Assembly (NCBI RefSeq): GCF_005250615.1
Contig: NZ_SULM01000007.1
Span: 124,001 to 188,000 of the forward strand
Length of the DNA stretch: 64,000 bases
Reading direction: 5' to 3'
From: Pseudomonas rhizoryzae
GTDB lineage: Bacteria; Pseudomonadota; Gammaproteobacteria; Pseudomonadales; Pseudomonadaceae
Under the pieces are notes generated by a model. It was not told the DNA's origin and did no database searches. It saw only the letters and a program-made list of their open reading frames with translations. Shown one piece after another: positions 41,127 to 50,019 of the stretch (its first letter is position 1; each line of letters starts with the position of its first letter). A program made the translations under genes and the position numbers.

Positions 41127-42002
41127 TCAGTCGAGGCCGGCCTTCTTGTGTGACCTCTGCCCCAGCGCCACCCAGTCCAGCTCGCCCTCGCCCTGGGCGA
41201 CGGCCTCCAGCAGGTTGTCTCTCAGGACGCTGGCGAAGGGTAGCGGCACCGCCTTCTCCTGCCCCGCGGCCAGTGCCAGACCGACATCCTTCAGGCCCAG
41301 ACTGAGCTTGAAGGCGGCGGGCGAGAATTGCCGCTCGGTCAGCAGGCGGCCGTAGTTCTGGTACACCGGGGCGGCGAACAGGGTGCTGGTGAGGATCTCC
41401 AGCAACGCGGCCGGCTCCACCCCATAGCTGCGCGCCAGCGCAGTGCTCTCGCCCATGGTCTCGATGGCACTGGCGATCATGAAATTGCCGGCGATCTTCA
41501 CCACGTTGGCCTGACGTGGCTCCTGGCCCACCGGCCAGGTCTTGCGCCCGAGCACGTCGAGCAGCGGCTGGACGCGCTCGATGGCCGCCGGATCACCCGC
41601 CACCACGATGTTGAGCTGGCCACTGGCGGCCACATCGGTGCGCCCGAACACCGGCGCGGCCACATAGCCCACCCCCGCCTCGGCATGGCGCGCCACCAGT
41701 TCGTCGACCAGGGCGACCGACAGGGTGGCCATGCTGACGTGGATCAGCCCGGCTCGTGCGCTCCGCAGGGCACCGCTGTCGAGGATTACCTCGCGGGTGG
41801 CGGCGTCATTGGCCAGGATGCTGAACAGCACCTCGCTGTCGAAGGCCTCCGCTGGCGTCGCCGCGGCGATCGCGCCCTGGCCGACCAGCGCCGCCACCGG
41901 CGCCTGGGAGCGGTTCCAGAGCACCACCTCGTGCCCGGCCTTGAGCAGATTGGCCGCCATGCCCTGCCCCATGCCACCCAGGCCTATGAATCCAACGCGC
42001 AT
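41127..42002 (-). CDS. NAD(P)-dependent beta-hydroxyacid dehydrogenase family
   Basis: A 291-residue oxidoreductase of the 3-hydroxyisobutyrate dehydrogenase/tartronate semialdehyde reductase family: cofactor site VGFIGLGGMGQGMAANLLKAGHEVVLWNRS, substrate site AAPVFGRTDVAASGQLNIVVAG, and the catalytic lysine in NVVKIAGNFMIASAIETMGE. The substrate cannot be fixed by eye. The gene stands alone between the GH114-like gene and corA. Confidence 0.88.
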   Translation of the reverse strand: MRVGFIGLGGMGQGMAANLLKAGHEVVLWNRSQAPVAALVGQGAIAAATPAEAFDSEVLFSILANDAATREVILDSGALRSARAGLIHVSMATLSVALVDELVARHAEAGVGYVAAPVFGRTDVAASGQLNIVVAGDPAAIERVQPLLDVLGRKTWPVGQEPRQANVVKIAGNFMIASAIETMGESTALARSYGVEPAALLEILTSTLFAAPVYQNYGRLLTERQFSPAAFKLSLGLKDVGLALAAGQEKAVPLPFASVLRDNLLEAVAQGEGELDWVALGQRSHKKAGLD

Positions 42003-42038
42003 TGCTGTGTCCTCTCGTGCAGTGATAGCTAATGCCGG

Positions 42039-43025
42039 CTAGAGCCAGCGGCGAAACTTGAACCAGCCATAGGGAATCAGCGCCGAGACCACCATGGCAC
42101 CCAGTGCCAGCGGATAGCCGAAATGCCAATCCAGCTCCGGCATGACCTTGAAGTTCATGCCGTAGATGGTCCCCACCAGGGTCGGCGGCAGAAACAGCAC
42201 CGAGGCAATGGTGAAGACCTTGACGATGTTGTTCTGCTCCACGCTGATCAACCCCAGCGTGGCATCGAGCAGGAAGCCGATTTCGCCGTTCATCTTCGCC
42301 TGGTAATCGCTGAGCGAGCGCACATCGCGCTCCAGCGTCTTGAACCAGGTCTTGGCCGTACCGGAGACCCAGGTAGCGCCCGTGCGCCTTAGATAGGAGA
42401 CGATACGGTTGATGCCCAGCAGGCTCTCGCTGAGCTGGGCCAGCAACTGATTGGTGCGCCCCAGTTGCTTGACGATGGATTGCAGGTCCGTCTTCGGCTG
42501 GTGCTTTTCCTGGGGGGAATCGACAGGCTCGCGAAATACCGCCTGGGCCAGGCGATTGAGATGCGCCTGGACCGACTCGAGGATGTCGGCTACCCGGTCC
42601 ACCAGGCTGTCCAGCAGCGAGGCGAAGATCACGTCGCTCCGGCAGTGCTGGCGAGCCTCTTGCCGGGCCTTGCCAAGAAAGGTCTTGAAGGCGGCCAGTT
42701 CGGCGTAGCGCACCGTCACCAGCCACTCGGGGGTGAGCACGAAATTCACCACCGTCGCCTTGGGCTGGTGCTCGCTGAAGCCACTGACCACCGTGGTGGT
42801 GAGGTGCAGGGCCTGGTCGGTCTGGTAGAGTCGCGACGATTCCTCGATCTCGGCGATTTCTTCGCGCGTGGGGATGTCCATCGCCAGGGTCTGTTCGAGA
42901 TAGCGCTCCTCCTCCTCGCTGGGATCGAGCAAGTCCACCCAGACCAGATCCTCGGGCAGAGCGTCTCCCGGCGACAGCGGCTGCGCGACCAGCTCGTTGG
43001 CGGACAGGCGATAGCAGGTGATCAT
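42039..43025 (-). CDS. corA: CorA-family divalent cation transporter
   Basis: A 328-residue protein with a large N-terminal cytosolic domain and two C-terminal helices. The pore motif GMN is present in IYGMNFKVMPELDWHFGYPLALGAMVVSAL, and the long helix HLNRLAQAVFREPVD...RTNQLLAQLSESLLGINRIVSYLR precedes it. It takes up Mg2+ (or Co2+/Ni2+). It is divergent from the small gene at 43223 across a region containing MITE-like element B. Confidence 0.94.
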   Translation of the reverse strand: MITCYRLSANELVAQPLSPGDALPEDLVWVDLLDPSEEEERYLEQTLAMDIPTREEIAEIEESSRLYQTDQALHLTTTVVSGFSEHQPKATVVNFVLTPEWLVTVRYAELAAFKTFLGKARQEARQHCRSDVIFASLLDSLVDRVADILESVQAHLNRLAQAVFREPVDSPQEKHQPKTDLQSIVKQLGRTNQLLAQLSESLLGINRIVSYLRRTGATWVSGTAKTWFKTLERDVRSLSDYQAKMNGEIGFLLDATLGLISVEQNNIVKVFTIASVLFLPPTLVGTIYGMNFKVMPELDWHFGYPLALGAMVVSALIPYGWFKFRRWL

Positions 43026-43063
43026 TCGATAGACTCCAGGCCAAATCAGGGGTCGGACTGTAG

Positions 43064-43202
43064 GTTCTGTACGAAAAATGCCTGCGCTCGGTGATGCTTC
43101 GTTGAAAAAGGCTTCGGAATGCTCATTTACCGCTCGTAAACTCCGCTTCCTCAGCCTTTTTCGCCTCGCCTGACCTTCGCTCGGCGTTTTTTCGTACAGA
43201 AC
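43064..43202 (-). mobile_element. MITE-like element B (139 bp)
   Basis: Perfect 15-bp terminal inverted repeats: GTTCTGTACGAAAAA (43064-43078) and TTTTTCGTACAGAAC (43188-43202). The interior (43114-43154) read on the reverse strand matches element A at 40 of 41 positions and is itself partly palindromic. No coding capacity. It fills most of the divergent promoter region between corA and the small plus-strand gene, so it may supply or disturb promoters. Confidence 0.75.
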
Positions 43203-43222
43203 GTAACAAAGGATATCCAGAC

Positions 43223-43510
43223 ATGATTGACCACGACGACGACGAAGAATCCTTCGTTTCCTCCCATCTCATCGAAGCGGTGGAGAACCAGCTCGCCGCG
43301 GGCGAACCCGTCTACGTCCAGGCTGTGCTCAACAAGCTCACCCTGGTCGGCTACGAGCGCGACGATGCGATCCTGCTCATGGCCCAGGCGCTGGCCTACG
43401 AGATCGAGGCCATGCTGAACGCCGAGCGGCCCTTCGACAGTGCCCATTACGAGCAGTTGCTGCGCGCCCTGCCGGAGCTGCCGGAACGACCAGAAGCCGA
43501 CACGGACTAG
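43223..43510 (+). CDS. Small conserved hypothetical protein
   Basis: A 95-residue acidic helical protein starting MIDHDDDEESFVSSHLIEAVENQLAAGEPVYVQAVLNKLTLVGYERDDAILLMAQALAYEIEAML. I recognise it as a conserved gene beside corA and rnk in pseudomonads but know no function. The start lies 20 bp after the end of the MITE-like element, whose insertion may have replaced its promoter. The stop overlaps the rnk end by 4 bp. Confidence 0.8.
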   Translation: MIDHDDDEESFVSSHLIEAVENQLAAGEPVYVQAVLNKLTLVGYERDDAILLMAQALAYEIEAMLNAERPFDSAHYEQLLRALPELPERPEADTD

Positions 43511-43890
43511 CTTGCGGCCGGCTCCAATGCCAGCAATTCCACCTGCTGCTCCTTGCCCCCTGGCACCGGCCAGCTCAGGCGTTCACCGGGCGTGGCGCCG
43601 AGTAGCGCGCTGCCCGCCGGCGCCAGCACCGATACCCGCCCCGCTTCGCCGGCATCCTCTGGATACACCAGCACCACCTGATATTCCTTGCCCGTGTCGG
43701 TTTCGCGGCAGCGCACGCGCGAATTCATGGTGACCACCGACCCTATATCCTCGGGCGCCACGACCTGGGCCCGTGCCAGCTCTTCGTCGAGGGCGGCGGC
43801 CACGGGGCCGAACTCCGGCAAGTCGTCGAGCAGGCGTTCGAGGCGGGGCAGATCGGCGGCGGAAACGGTGATGGGCGATGCATGACGCAT
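43507..43890 (-). CDS. rnk: Regulator of nucleoside diphosphate kinase (Rnk)
   Basis: A 127-residue GreA-related protein. An N-terminal part (ITVSAADLPRLERLLDDL) precedes the GreA/GreB C-terminal fold with GSVVTMNSRVRCRETDTGKEYQVVLVYPEDAGEAGRVSVLAPAGSALLGATPGERLSW. Rnk binds RNA polymerase but lacks the acidic tip of Gre factors that cleaves the transcript. I chose the ATG at 43890. Confidence 0.93.
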   Translation of the reverse strand: MRHASPITVSAADLPRLERLLDDLPEFGPVAAALDEELARAQVVAPEDIGSVVTMNSRVRCRETDTGKEYQVVLVYPEDAGEAGRVSVLAPAGSALLGATPGERLSWPVPGGKEQQVELLALEPAAS

Positions 43891-43996
43891 GGCGGACTCC
43901 TGGAAGACGAGACGACGCGGCCCCTGTCGCCAAGCGCGATGGACCTGCGGGAAGACGGGCGGCAAGAGCCCTGCGAGAGGCCGCAACGGGGCGGCA

Positions 43997-44024
43997 AAAG
44001 AAAACGGCGCTCGAAAGGCGCCGT
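43997..44024 (-). terminator. Rho-independent terminator after cyaY
   Basis: On the reverse strand ACGGCGC-CTTTCGA-GCGCCGT forms a 7-bp stem followed by TTTTCTTTT. It lies about 60 bp past the cyaY stop. Confidence 0.85.
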
Positions 44025-44082
44025 CAGGTCACGCTAGCACAGGACGCTCGGCGCGGGTCAAGCCGCACCGACCACAGGTAGG

Positions 44083-44412
44083 CTACAACCCGGGGAACGT
44101 CACGCTCTCGCCGGTCTGCTCCAGGGTCACCCGTACCAGCAGGGCGCCGAGGGTCTCCGGTCGGCTGTCGCACACCCAGTTCTGGCCGTCCCAGTCGAAG
44201 TGATAGCCCCCCGAGCGCGCCGCCACCCAGAGCTGCACCAGCGGCGGCTGACGGCTGAGGATGACCTGGCTGCCGTTGTCGAACTTGACGGTCAACACGC
44301 CACCGGCGTTTTCCAGATCGAGGTCCAGGCCACTGTCGTCGTAGGCGTCCTCGACCTGACGCTGGGTCTGGTCGACGAGGTGGTGGAATTGCGCTTCGCT
44401 GAGCCGGCTCAT
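44083..44412 (-). CDS. cyaY: Frataxin-like iron-sulfur protein CyaY
   Basis: A 109-residue protein: SEAQFHHLVDQTQRQVEDAYDDSGLDLDLENAGGVLTVKFDNGSQVILSRQPPLVQLWVAARSGGYHF, with the acidic helix and the beta sheet of frataxin. It binds iron and modulates IscS during Fe-S assembly. The real start is the ATG at 44412 with CGAGGA upstream; the frame remains open much further upstream only as an antisense shadow of lysA and dapF. Confidence 0.95.
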   Translation of the reverse strand: MSRLSEAQFHHLVDQTQRQVEDAYDDSGLDLDLENAGGVLTVKFDNGSQVILSRQPPLVQLWVAARSGGYHFDWDGQNWVCDSRPETLGALLVRVTLEQTGESVTFPGL

Positions 44413-44583
44413 GACGATCCTCGAAAGAAGGGAAACAATCGGCGCACGGTAGCGGGCCGCCCAGATGGCGTCCAGTCGCGGCTTTCGCCAGCGCGTGTGC
44501 CGCAGCCCATCCGGGCGTGTCAAAGAGTCGCTTAACCTCGGTATACTCGGTGCAATATCATCTTTTCGTATAGGTTTAGCGTC

Positions 44584-44709
44584 ATGAAGCGCCTGTCCCT
44601 CCTCTTCATCGCCTGCGCCTGCCTGCTGGCAGGCTGTGGTCAGAAAGGCCCGCTGTACCTGCCCGACGACCAGAAAGCCGCCAAAGAACATCGCCACGAC
44701 GTGTTCTAA
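44584..44709 (+). CDS. lptM: Small lipoprotein LptM (YifL family)
   Basis: A 41-residue lipoprotein: a basic start [20 protein letters not shown] with lipobox LAGC, then the invariant [10 protein letters not shown], and a polar tail ending in DVF. It is known to assist oxidative maturation of the LptD/LptE translocon in E. coli. It heads the lysA-dapF operon and stops 9 bp before lysA. P. aeruginosa calls the counterpart LppL. Confidence 0.92.
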   Translation: MKRLSLLFIACACLLAGCGQKGPLYLPDDQKAAKEHRHDVF

Positions 44710-44718
44710 GGAGCCAGC

Positions 44719-45966
44719 ATGGAAGTCTTCGCTGTCCGTGCAGGTGAACTGCATGCGGAAGGGGTTGCCCTGAGCGCCGTGGCGCAGCAATTCGGCACCC
44801 CCACCTACGTCTATTCCCGGGCCCACATCGAGGGCCAGTACCGCGCCTATACCGATGCGCTGGCTGGCCTGCCGCACCTGGTCTGCTTCGCCGTCAAGGC
44901 CAACTCCAACCTCGGCGTGCTCAATGCCCTGGCGCGCCTCGGTGCCGGCTTCGACATCGTCTCCCGCGGCGAGCTGGAGCGTGTGCTGGCCGCCGGTGGC
45001 GATCCGCACAAGGTGGTGTTCTCCGGGGTCGGCAAGACCCGCGACGACATGCGCCGCGCCCTGGAAGTGGGCGTGCACTGCTTCAACGTCGAATCCACCG
45101 ACGAATTGGAGCGGCTGCAACAGGTGGCCGCCGAGCTGGGCGTGGTCGCGCCGATCTCGCTGCGGGTCAATCCCGACGTCGACGCCGGTACCCACCCCTA
45201 CATCTCCACCGGTCTCAAGGAAAACAAGTTCGGCATCGACATCGCCGACGCCGAGGCGGTCTACGCCCGCGCCGCCGAGTTGCCGAATCTCGAGATCCTC
45301 GGGGTGGACTGCCACATCGGCTCCCAGCTCACCAGCCTGCCGCCCTTCCTCGATGCACTCGACCGCCTGCTGGCACTGATCGACCGCCTCGCCGAACGTG
45401 GCATCGTGCTGCGCCACCTGGATCTCGGTGGCGGCCTGGGCGTGCGCTATCGCGACGAGCAGCCGCCACTGGCCGGTGACTACATCCAGGCCATCCGCGA
45501 ACGTATCGAAGGGCGCCAACTGACCCTGGTGTTCGAACCCGGCCGCTTCATCGTGGCCAACGGCGGCGTGCTGCTGACCCGCGTGGAATACCTCAAGCAC
45601 ACCGCGCACAAGGATTTCGCCATCGTCGACGCGGCGATGAACGATCTCATCCGCCCGGCCCTCTACCAGGCCTGGATGGCGGTGGAGCCGGTCGCCGCGC
45701 GCCAGGGCGAAGCCCGCCGCTACGATCTGGTCGGCCCCATCTGCGAGACCGGCGACTTCCTCGCCAAGGATCGCGAGCTGGTGCTGGCCGAAGGCGATCT
45801 GCTGGCCATCCGCTCTGCTGGAGCCTATGGCTTCACCATGAGTTCCAACTACAACACCCGTGGCCGCGCGGCCGAGGTGATGGTGGATGGCGACCAGGCC
45901 CATCTGGTGCGTCGGCGTGAAACGCTGGAAGAACTCTTCGCGGGCGAAAGCCGGCTGCCAAGCTGA
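44719..45966 (+). CDS. lysA: Diaminopimelate decarboxylase
   Basis: A 415-residue PLP enzyme, last step of lysine synthesis. The PLP lysine is Lys60 in LVCFAVKANSNLGVL. Other sites are GAGFDIVSRGELERVLAAG, VDCHIGSQLTSL, DLGGGLGVRY, EPGRFIVANGG, and the active-site cysteine in GPICETGDFLAKDREL. AAGGAG lies 10 bp upstream of the ATG. It is followed by dapF after 12 bp. Confidence 0.97.
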   Translation: MEVFAVRAGELHAEGVALSAVAQQFGTPTYVYSRAHIEGQYRAYTDALAGLPHLVCFAVKANSNLGVLNALARLGAGFDIVSRGELERVLAAGGDPHKVVFSGVGKTRDDMRRALEVGVHCFNVESTDELERLQQVAAELGVVAPISLRVNPDVDAGTHPYISTGLKENKFGIDIADAEAVYARAAELPNLEILGVDCHIGSQLTSLPPFLDALDRLLALIDRLAERGIVLRHLDLGGGLGVRYRDEQPPLAGDYIQAIRERIEGRQLTLVFEPGRFIVANGGVLLTRVEYLKHTAHKDFAIVDAAMNDLIRPALYQAWMAVEPVAARQGEARRYDLVGPICETGDFLAKDRELVLAEGDLLAIRSAGAYGFTMSSNYNTRGRAAEVMVDGDQAHLVRRRETLEELFAGESRLPS

Positions 45967-45978
45967 GGGGAGCGCTCC

Positions 45979-46809
45979 ATGCAACTGCGCTTCACCAAGA
46001 TGCACGGGCTGGGCAACGACTTCATGGTCCTCGACCTGATCAGCCAGCACGCGCACATCCAGCCCAAGCACGTCCGCCAGTGGGGGGACCGCAATACCGG
46101 CATCGGCTTCGACCAGCTGTTGATCGTCGAAACCCCGACCAAGCCGGACGTGGACTTTCGCTATCGCATCTTCAATGCCGACGGCTCCGAGGTGGAGCAG
46201 TGCGGCAATGGTGCCCGCTGCTTCGCCCGCTTCGTCTTCGACAAGCGCCTGACGGTCAAGAAGCAGATCCGCGTCGAGACCAAGAGCGGCATCATCGAGC
46301 TGCTGCTCAAGGGTGACGGCCTGGTCCGCGTCGACATGGGCGCCCCGCGCCTGCAGGCGGCCGAGATCCCCTTCGTCACCGAGACGGAGGCCTCGAGCCA
46401 CGCCGTGCAGGTGGACGGCGAAACGGTCGAACTCTCGGTGGTTTCCATGGGCAACCCCCATGGGGTGCTGCGCGTCGCCGACGTCGACCAGGCCCCGGTC
46501 CTCACCCTGGGGCCCAAGCTGGAATGCCATCCGCGCTTTCCGCAAAAGGCCAACATCGGCTTCCTGCAGGTCATCGATGCCCAGCGCGCGCGCCTGCGGG
46601 TCTGGGAGCGTGGCGTCGGCGAAACCCGCGCCTGCGGCACCGGCGCCTGCGCCGCCGCGGTGGCCGGTATCCGCCAGGGCTGGCTGACCTCGCCGGTCAG
46701 CATCGAACTGCCGGGCGGCCTGCTCAACATCGAGTGGGACGGCGTCGGCCAGCCGGTACTCATGACCGGTCCGGCCACCCGCGTCTACGAGGGCCAGGTG
46801 AGAGTATGA
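45979..46809 (+). CDS. dapF: Diaminopimelate epimerase
   Basis: A 276-residue cofactor-free epimerase that supplies meso-diaminopimelate for lysine and peptidoglycan. Both catalytic cysteines are visible: Cys75 in [13 protein letters not shown] and Cys219 in [15 protein letters not shown]. The stop overlaps the start of the DUF484 gene by 4 bp. Confidence 0.97.
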   Translation: MQLRFTKMHGLGNDFMVLDLISQHAHIQPKHVRQWGDRNTGIGFDQLLIVETPTKPDVDFRYRIFNADGSEVEQCGNGARCFARFVFDKRLTVKKQIRVETKSGIIELLLKGDGLVRVDMGAPRLQAAEIPFVTETEASSHAVQVDGETVELSVVSMGNPHGVLRVADVDQAPVLTLGPKLECHPRFPQKANIGFLQVIDAQRARLRVWERGVGETRACGTGACAAAVAGIRQGWLTSPVSIELPGGLLNIEWDGVGQPVLMTGPATRVYEGQVRV

Positions 46810-47492
46810 GCGACACCCCCGAACTGACCCCGGACCAGGTCGCCGACTGGCTGCTGGACCATCCGCACTTCTTCGCCGACCGCGAAGAGCTGCTGGCGGA
46901 AATGCGCGTGCCCCATCAGCGAGGGACCGCCATTTCCCTGGTCGAGCGGCAACTCGGGTTGCTGCGCGACCGCAACGGCGAGATGCGCCAGCGCCTGGCC
47001 CACCTGATGGACGTGGCGCGGGACAACGACCGGCTGTTCGACAAGACCCGCCGGCTGATCATCGGCCTGCTCGATGCCAACAGCCTCGAAGAGGTGATCG
47101 GCACGGTCGAAGACAGCCTGCGCCATGAATTCAAGGTGCCCTACGTCGGCCTCATCCTGTTCCACGAGCATCCCCTGCCAGTGGGCCGCAGCGTGACCCA
47201 TGCCGAGGCGCAAAAGGTCATCGGCGGTCTGCTGGGCGGCGAGAAGACCACCAGCGGTGTGCTGCGCGCCCATGAACTGGCCTTCCTGTTCGGTGATTCG
47301 GCCAAGGAAGAAGTCGGCTCCGCCGCCGTCGCCGCGCTCTCCCACCAGGGTTTGCATGGCGTCCTGGCGATCGGCAGCCCCGATCCCCAGCACTACCGCA
47401 GCAGCCTCGGCACCCTGTTCCTCAGCCATGTGGCGGAAGTCCTCGCCCGCGTGCTGCCGCGCTTCCCCGTCCCCCTGCGTACGGTGCGCTGA
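46806..47492 (+). CDS. DUF484 family protein (GAF-like)
   Basis: A 228-residue cytosolic protein with an N-terminal helical part ([31 protein letters not shown]) and a GAF-like C-terminal domain ([20 protein letters not shown] and [36 protein letters not shown]). It lies between dapF and xerC in most pseudomonads; the function is unknown. It may influence recombination or be coupled to xerC expression. Confidence 0.92.
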   Translation: MSDTPELTPDQVADWLLDHPHFFADREELLAEMRVPHQRGTAISLVERQLGLLRDRNGEMRQRLAHLMDVARDNDRLFDKTRRLIIGLLDANSLEEVIGTVEDSLRHEFKVPYVGLILFHEHPLPVGRSVTHAEAQKVIGGLLGGEKTTSGVLRAHELAFLFGDSAKEEVGSAAVAALSHQGLHGVLAIGSPDPQHYRSSLGTLFLSHVAEVLARVLPRFPVPLRTVR

Positions 47493-47507
47493 GCCGAGGA
47501 GCGGAGC

Positions 47508-48401
47508 ATGCAGGTCCAGCTCGACGCCTATCTCGATCACCTGCGCCTGGAGCGCCAGGTGTCGCCCCACACCCTCGACGGCTATCGCCGCGATCTGCGC
47601 AAGCTGCTGGCCTTCGCCGAAGCCGAAGGCCTTGCCGATTGGGGCGCGCTCGACGGTCGACGGCTGCGCGCCCTGATCGCTCAGTTGCACCGGGCCGGCG
47701 CCTCCAGTCGCAGCCTTGCCCGGCTGCTGTCCGCCTGCCGCGGCTTCTATCTCTATCTGATCCGCGAGGGCTTCTGCAGCCAGGACCCGGCGCACGGGCT
47801 GTCGCCGCCCAAGGCGCAGAAGCCGCTGCCCAAGGTGCTCGACGTCGACCGCTCCATGCAGTTGCTCGATGGCGCCGTGGAAGACGATTTTCTCGGCCTG
47901 CGCGACCAAGCCCTGCTGGAGCTGTTCTACAGTTCCGGCCTGCGCCTGTCCGAGCTGGTCGGCCTGGACCTGGCGGATGTGGATCTGGCCCAGGGCCTGG
48001 TGCAGGTGCGCGGCAAGGGCAACAAGGAACGGGTGCTGCCCATCGGCAGCAAGGCACGCGAGGCCCTGGACACCTGGCTCAAGGTCAGACCCCAGGCGGC
48101 ACCGCGCGACGACGCCCTGTTCATCGGCCAGCGCGGCCTGCGGCTGACACCCCGCGCGGTGCAACTGCGGGTCCGCGAGGCCGGCGTCCGCGAACTGGGC
48201 CAGCACCTGCATCCGCACATGCTCAGGCACAGCTTCGCCAGCCACATGCTCAGTGCCTCGGGTGATCTGCGCGCCGTGCAGGAGCTGCTCGGCCATGCCG
48301 ATATCGCCACCACCCAGATCTATACCCACCTGGATTTCGGCCAGCTCGCCGAGGTCTACGACAAAGCCCACCCCCGCGCCAAGCGCAAGGCCAGCCAATG
48401 A
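47508..48401 (+). CDS. xerC: Site-specific tyrosine recombinase XerC
   Basis: A 297-residue recombinase that with XerD resolves chromosome dimers at dif. The N-terminal SAM-like domain ([30 protein letters not shown]) precedes the catalytic domain with all six catalytic positions: Arg in [12 protein letters not shown], Lys in [14 protein letters not shown], His-x-x-Arg in [13 protein letters not shown], His in [10 protein letters not shown], and Tyr in [13 protein letters not shown] lies 9 bp upstream. Confidence 0.97.
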   Translation: MQVQLDAYLDHLRLERQVSPHTLDGYRRDLRKLLAFAEAEGLADWGALDGRRLRALIAQLHRAGASSRSLARLLSACRGFYLYLIREGFCSQDPAHGLSPPKAQKPLPKVLDVDRSMQLLDGAVEDDFLGLRDQALLELFYSSGLRLSELVGLDLADVDLAQGLVQVRGKGNKERVLPIGSKAREALDTWLKVRPQAAPRDDALFIGQRGLRLTPRAVQLRVREAGVRELGQHLHPHMLRHSFASHMLSASGDLRAVQELLGHADIATTQIYTHLDFGQLAEVYDKAHPRAKRKASQ

Positions 48402-49108
48402 CGATTCGCCTCGTGACCTTCGATCTCGACGATACCCTCTGGGAAATCGCCCCGGTCATCCACTCCGCCGAGGCCTTGCTGCGCGACTGGTTCGCCGAGT
48501 CGGCACCGCGCCTGGGGAGTGTCCCGGTCGAACACCTCTGGGCAATCCGCGACCGACTCTTACAGCAGGACGCCGGTCTCAAGCACCGCGTCAGCGAACT
48601 GCGTCGGCGCGTCATTCACCAGGCGCTGCTGGATGCCGGCTATGTGGAGCCCGAGGCGGCCCAACTGGCCGAGGCCGGTTTCGCCGTCTACCTGGCGGCC
48701 CGTCAGCAGGTGACCCTGTTCGAAGACGTCCACCCGACGCTGGAACAGCTCGCCGACCGCTACACCCTGGGCGTGCTGACCAATGGCAATGCGGATGTCC
48801 AGACCATTGGCCTGGCCGACTACTTCCGCTTCGCCCTGAATGCCGAGCAACTGGGCATCGGCAAGCCCGATCCCACGCCCTTTAGAGAAGCCTTGCGCCT
48901 AACGGGGATAGCGGCGTCCGAGACGGTTCACGTAGGCGACAACCCCGTGGATGACGTCCAGGGCGCGCAGCGCGCCGGCATCCGCGCAGTCTGGTTCAAT
49001 CCCTTGCAAAACGCCTGGCAGGGCGCGGGCCAGCCGGATGCGGAAATCCGTTCGTTGAGTGAGTTGCCCGCGCTGCTCGCGACCTGGTCCACCTATGAAA
49101 ACAAATAG
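48398..49108 (+). CDS. HAD family hydrolase (YigB-like)
   Basis: A 236-residue phosphatase. The catalytic motif I reads [11 protein letters not shown], motif II is TNGNAD within [16 protein letters not shown], motif III has Lys in [14 protein letters not shown], and motif IV is [18 protein letters not shown]. coli YigB, encoded beside xerC, dephosphorylates FMN. The start overlaps the xerC stop (ATGA). It is the last gene of the core operon before the accessory region. Confidence 0.93.
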   Translation: MTIRLVTFDLDDTLWEIAPVIHSAEALLRDWFAESAPRLGSVPVEHLWAIRDRLLQQDAGLKHRVSELRRRVIHQALLDAGYVEPEAAQLAEAGFAVYLAARQQVTLFEDVHPTLEQLADRYTLGVLTNGNADVQTIGLADYFRFALNAEQLGIGKPDPTPFREALRLTGIAASETVHVGDNPVDDVQGAQRAGIRAVWFNPLQNAWQGAGQPDAEIRSLSELPALLATWSTYENK

Positions 49109-50019
49109 GTCAGCCGGTCTCTGGACGGTCTTGCCAGCCGTCCGCTCAGCTCGACAATTCCGTTAACCAATCGCCAAAATATTCGTCACACTTCTTTTAA
49201 ATTTCCAGCCGTTATTTGCGATGCCCTTCACTAAAAGATCGATAGCCAGGCAGGTTTTTGCCAAGCAAGCCGCATTTACCCCCTGGTTCATTAAGTACGG
49301 GATCAGCAATAGCCGTCTCGCCTGACAAATACCCTGGTCCGACCTCGCGTTGACAGTACAAAACCTTTTGACAATCATTGCCCCTGACTCGTGGTAGCGC
49401 TGGGATTGCGCGCTGAGTCTGCTGCCGTATAGGTCAGGGAAGATGCAATAACTCCCCTCCTCTGCGTCTCGCCGATGTTCGTTCAAATGCCTGTTATTCA
49501 TCTCGTCAGGCCTTGATATCGGTAACTCAACTTCCGTTTCACACAGTCCAGGTGCAAACCCGTGCGGTAGCCATGTCTTGCGAATGGCTTGCCCCTCCAA
49601 CACGGTAAACCTGTGCGGTAGCCATGTCTGAACGGCGTCCAATGATCGAGCTTTAACCAGCCAAACGAGCACTTGCAGGAGCACACGGATGTCAGCCAGC
49701 GCCCTTTCAGCCTTTTGTAGCTCAAACCTCTCGTTTTCCAGTGACGTGAAGCTGTAGACCTTGCGTCATGACCGGAACGCGGCTGCTCGCGATCAACAAT
49801 AAAAAACATCCTCCATTCAGTCTTGACGCAAGCGCTTTGCCATAACGGCCACAGGTCGCGCTGTTAGTCCTGCCCAATCGACCGGCAGCCAAAGTTCGGC
49901 TTCTTAATTAGATACGTCTAACTAGCAACTCTTGGCTTTTATTTATCACTGCCGGGCACCAAGAACTTAGTTTTAACTTTCAACTCGCGCTTCGATAGCG
50001 CACACAGAGGATGGGCCCG
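49109..50019 (+). promoter_or_regulatory. AT-richer ~900-bp leader of the exopolysaccharide operon
   Basis: A stretch clearly less GC-rich than its neighbours. No supported gene; a reverse-strand frame at 49163-49684 has no recognisable product. A good sigma-70 promoter candidate is TTGACA (49350-49355), 17-bp spacer, AATCAT (49373-49378), pointing into the operon. Downstream lie GGTAGCG (49393-49399) and two ops-like direct repeats. That would give a ~630-nt untranslated leader before the first gene, a form usual for RfaH-controlled operons. An inverted TTAGA-TACG-TCTAA occurs near 49908. Confidence 0.55.
49562..49629 (+). repeat. Two ops/JUMPstart-like direct repeats
   Basis: GTGCGGTAGCCATGTCT occurs at 49562-49578 and again, identical, at 49613-49629 (period 51). 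Six further bases upstream agree at five positions. The GCGGTAGC core equals that of the E. coli ops element GGCGGTAGCGTG, with CATG in place of GTG. Both read toward the operon, which encodes an RfaH-like protein at 57423. Recruitment of that protein here is inference. Confidence 0.55.

Noticed and set aside
44413-46545. Very long reverse-strand reading frame opposite lysA and dapF
   Set aside because: It is an antisense shadow caused by high GC codon bias; only its end (44083-44412) is the real cyaY gene. The plus-strand genes have all catalytic motifs.
49163-49684. 173-codon reverse-strand frame in the leader, with a repeated TWLPH segment
   Set aside because: The repeat is explained by the DNA direct repeats, there is no ribosome site or known domain, and the frame lies antisense to the operon leader.
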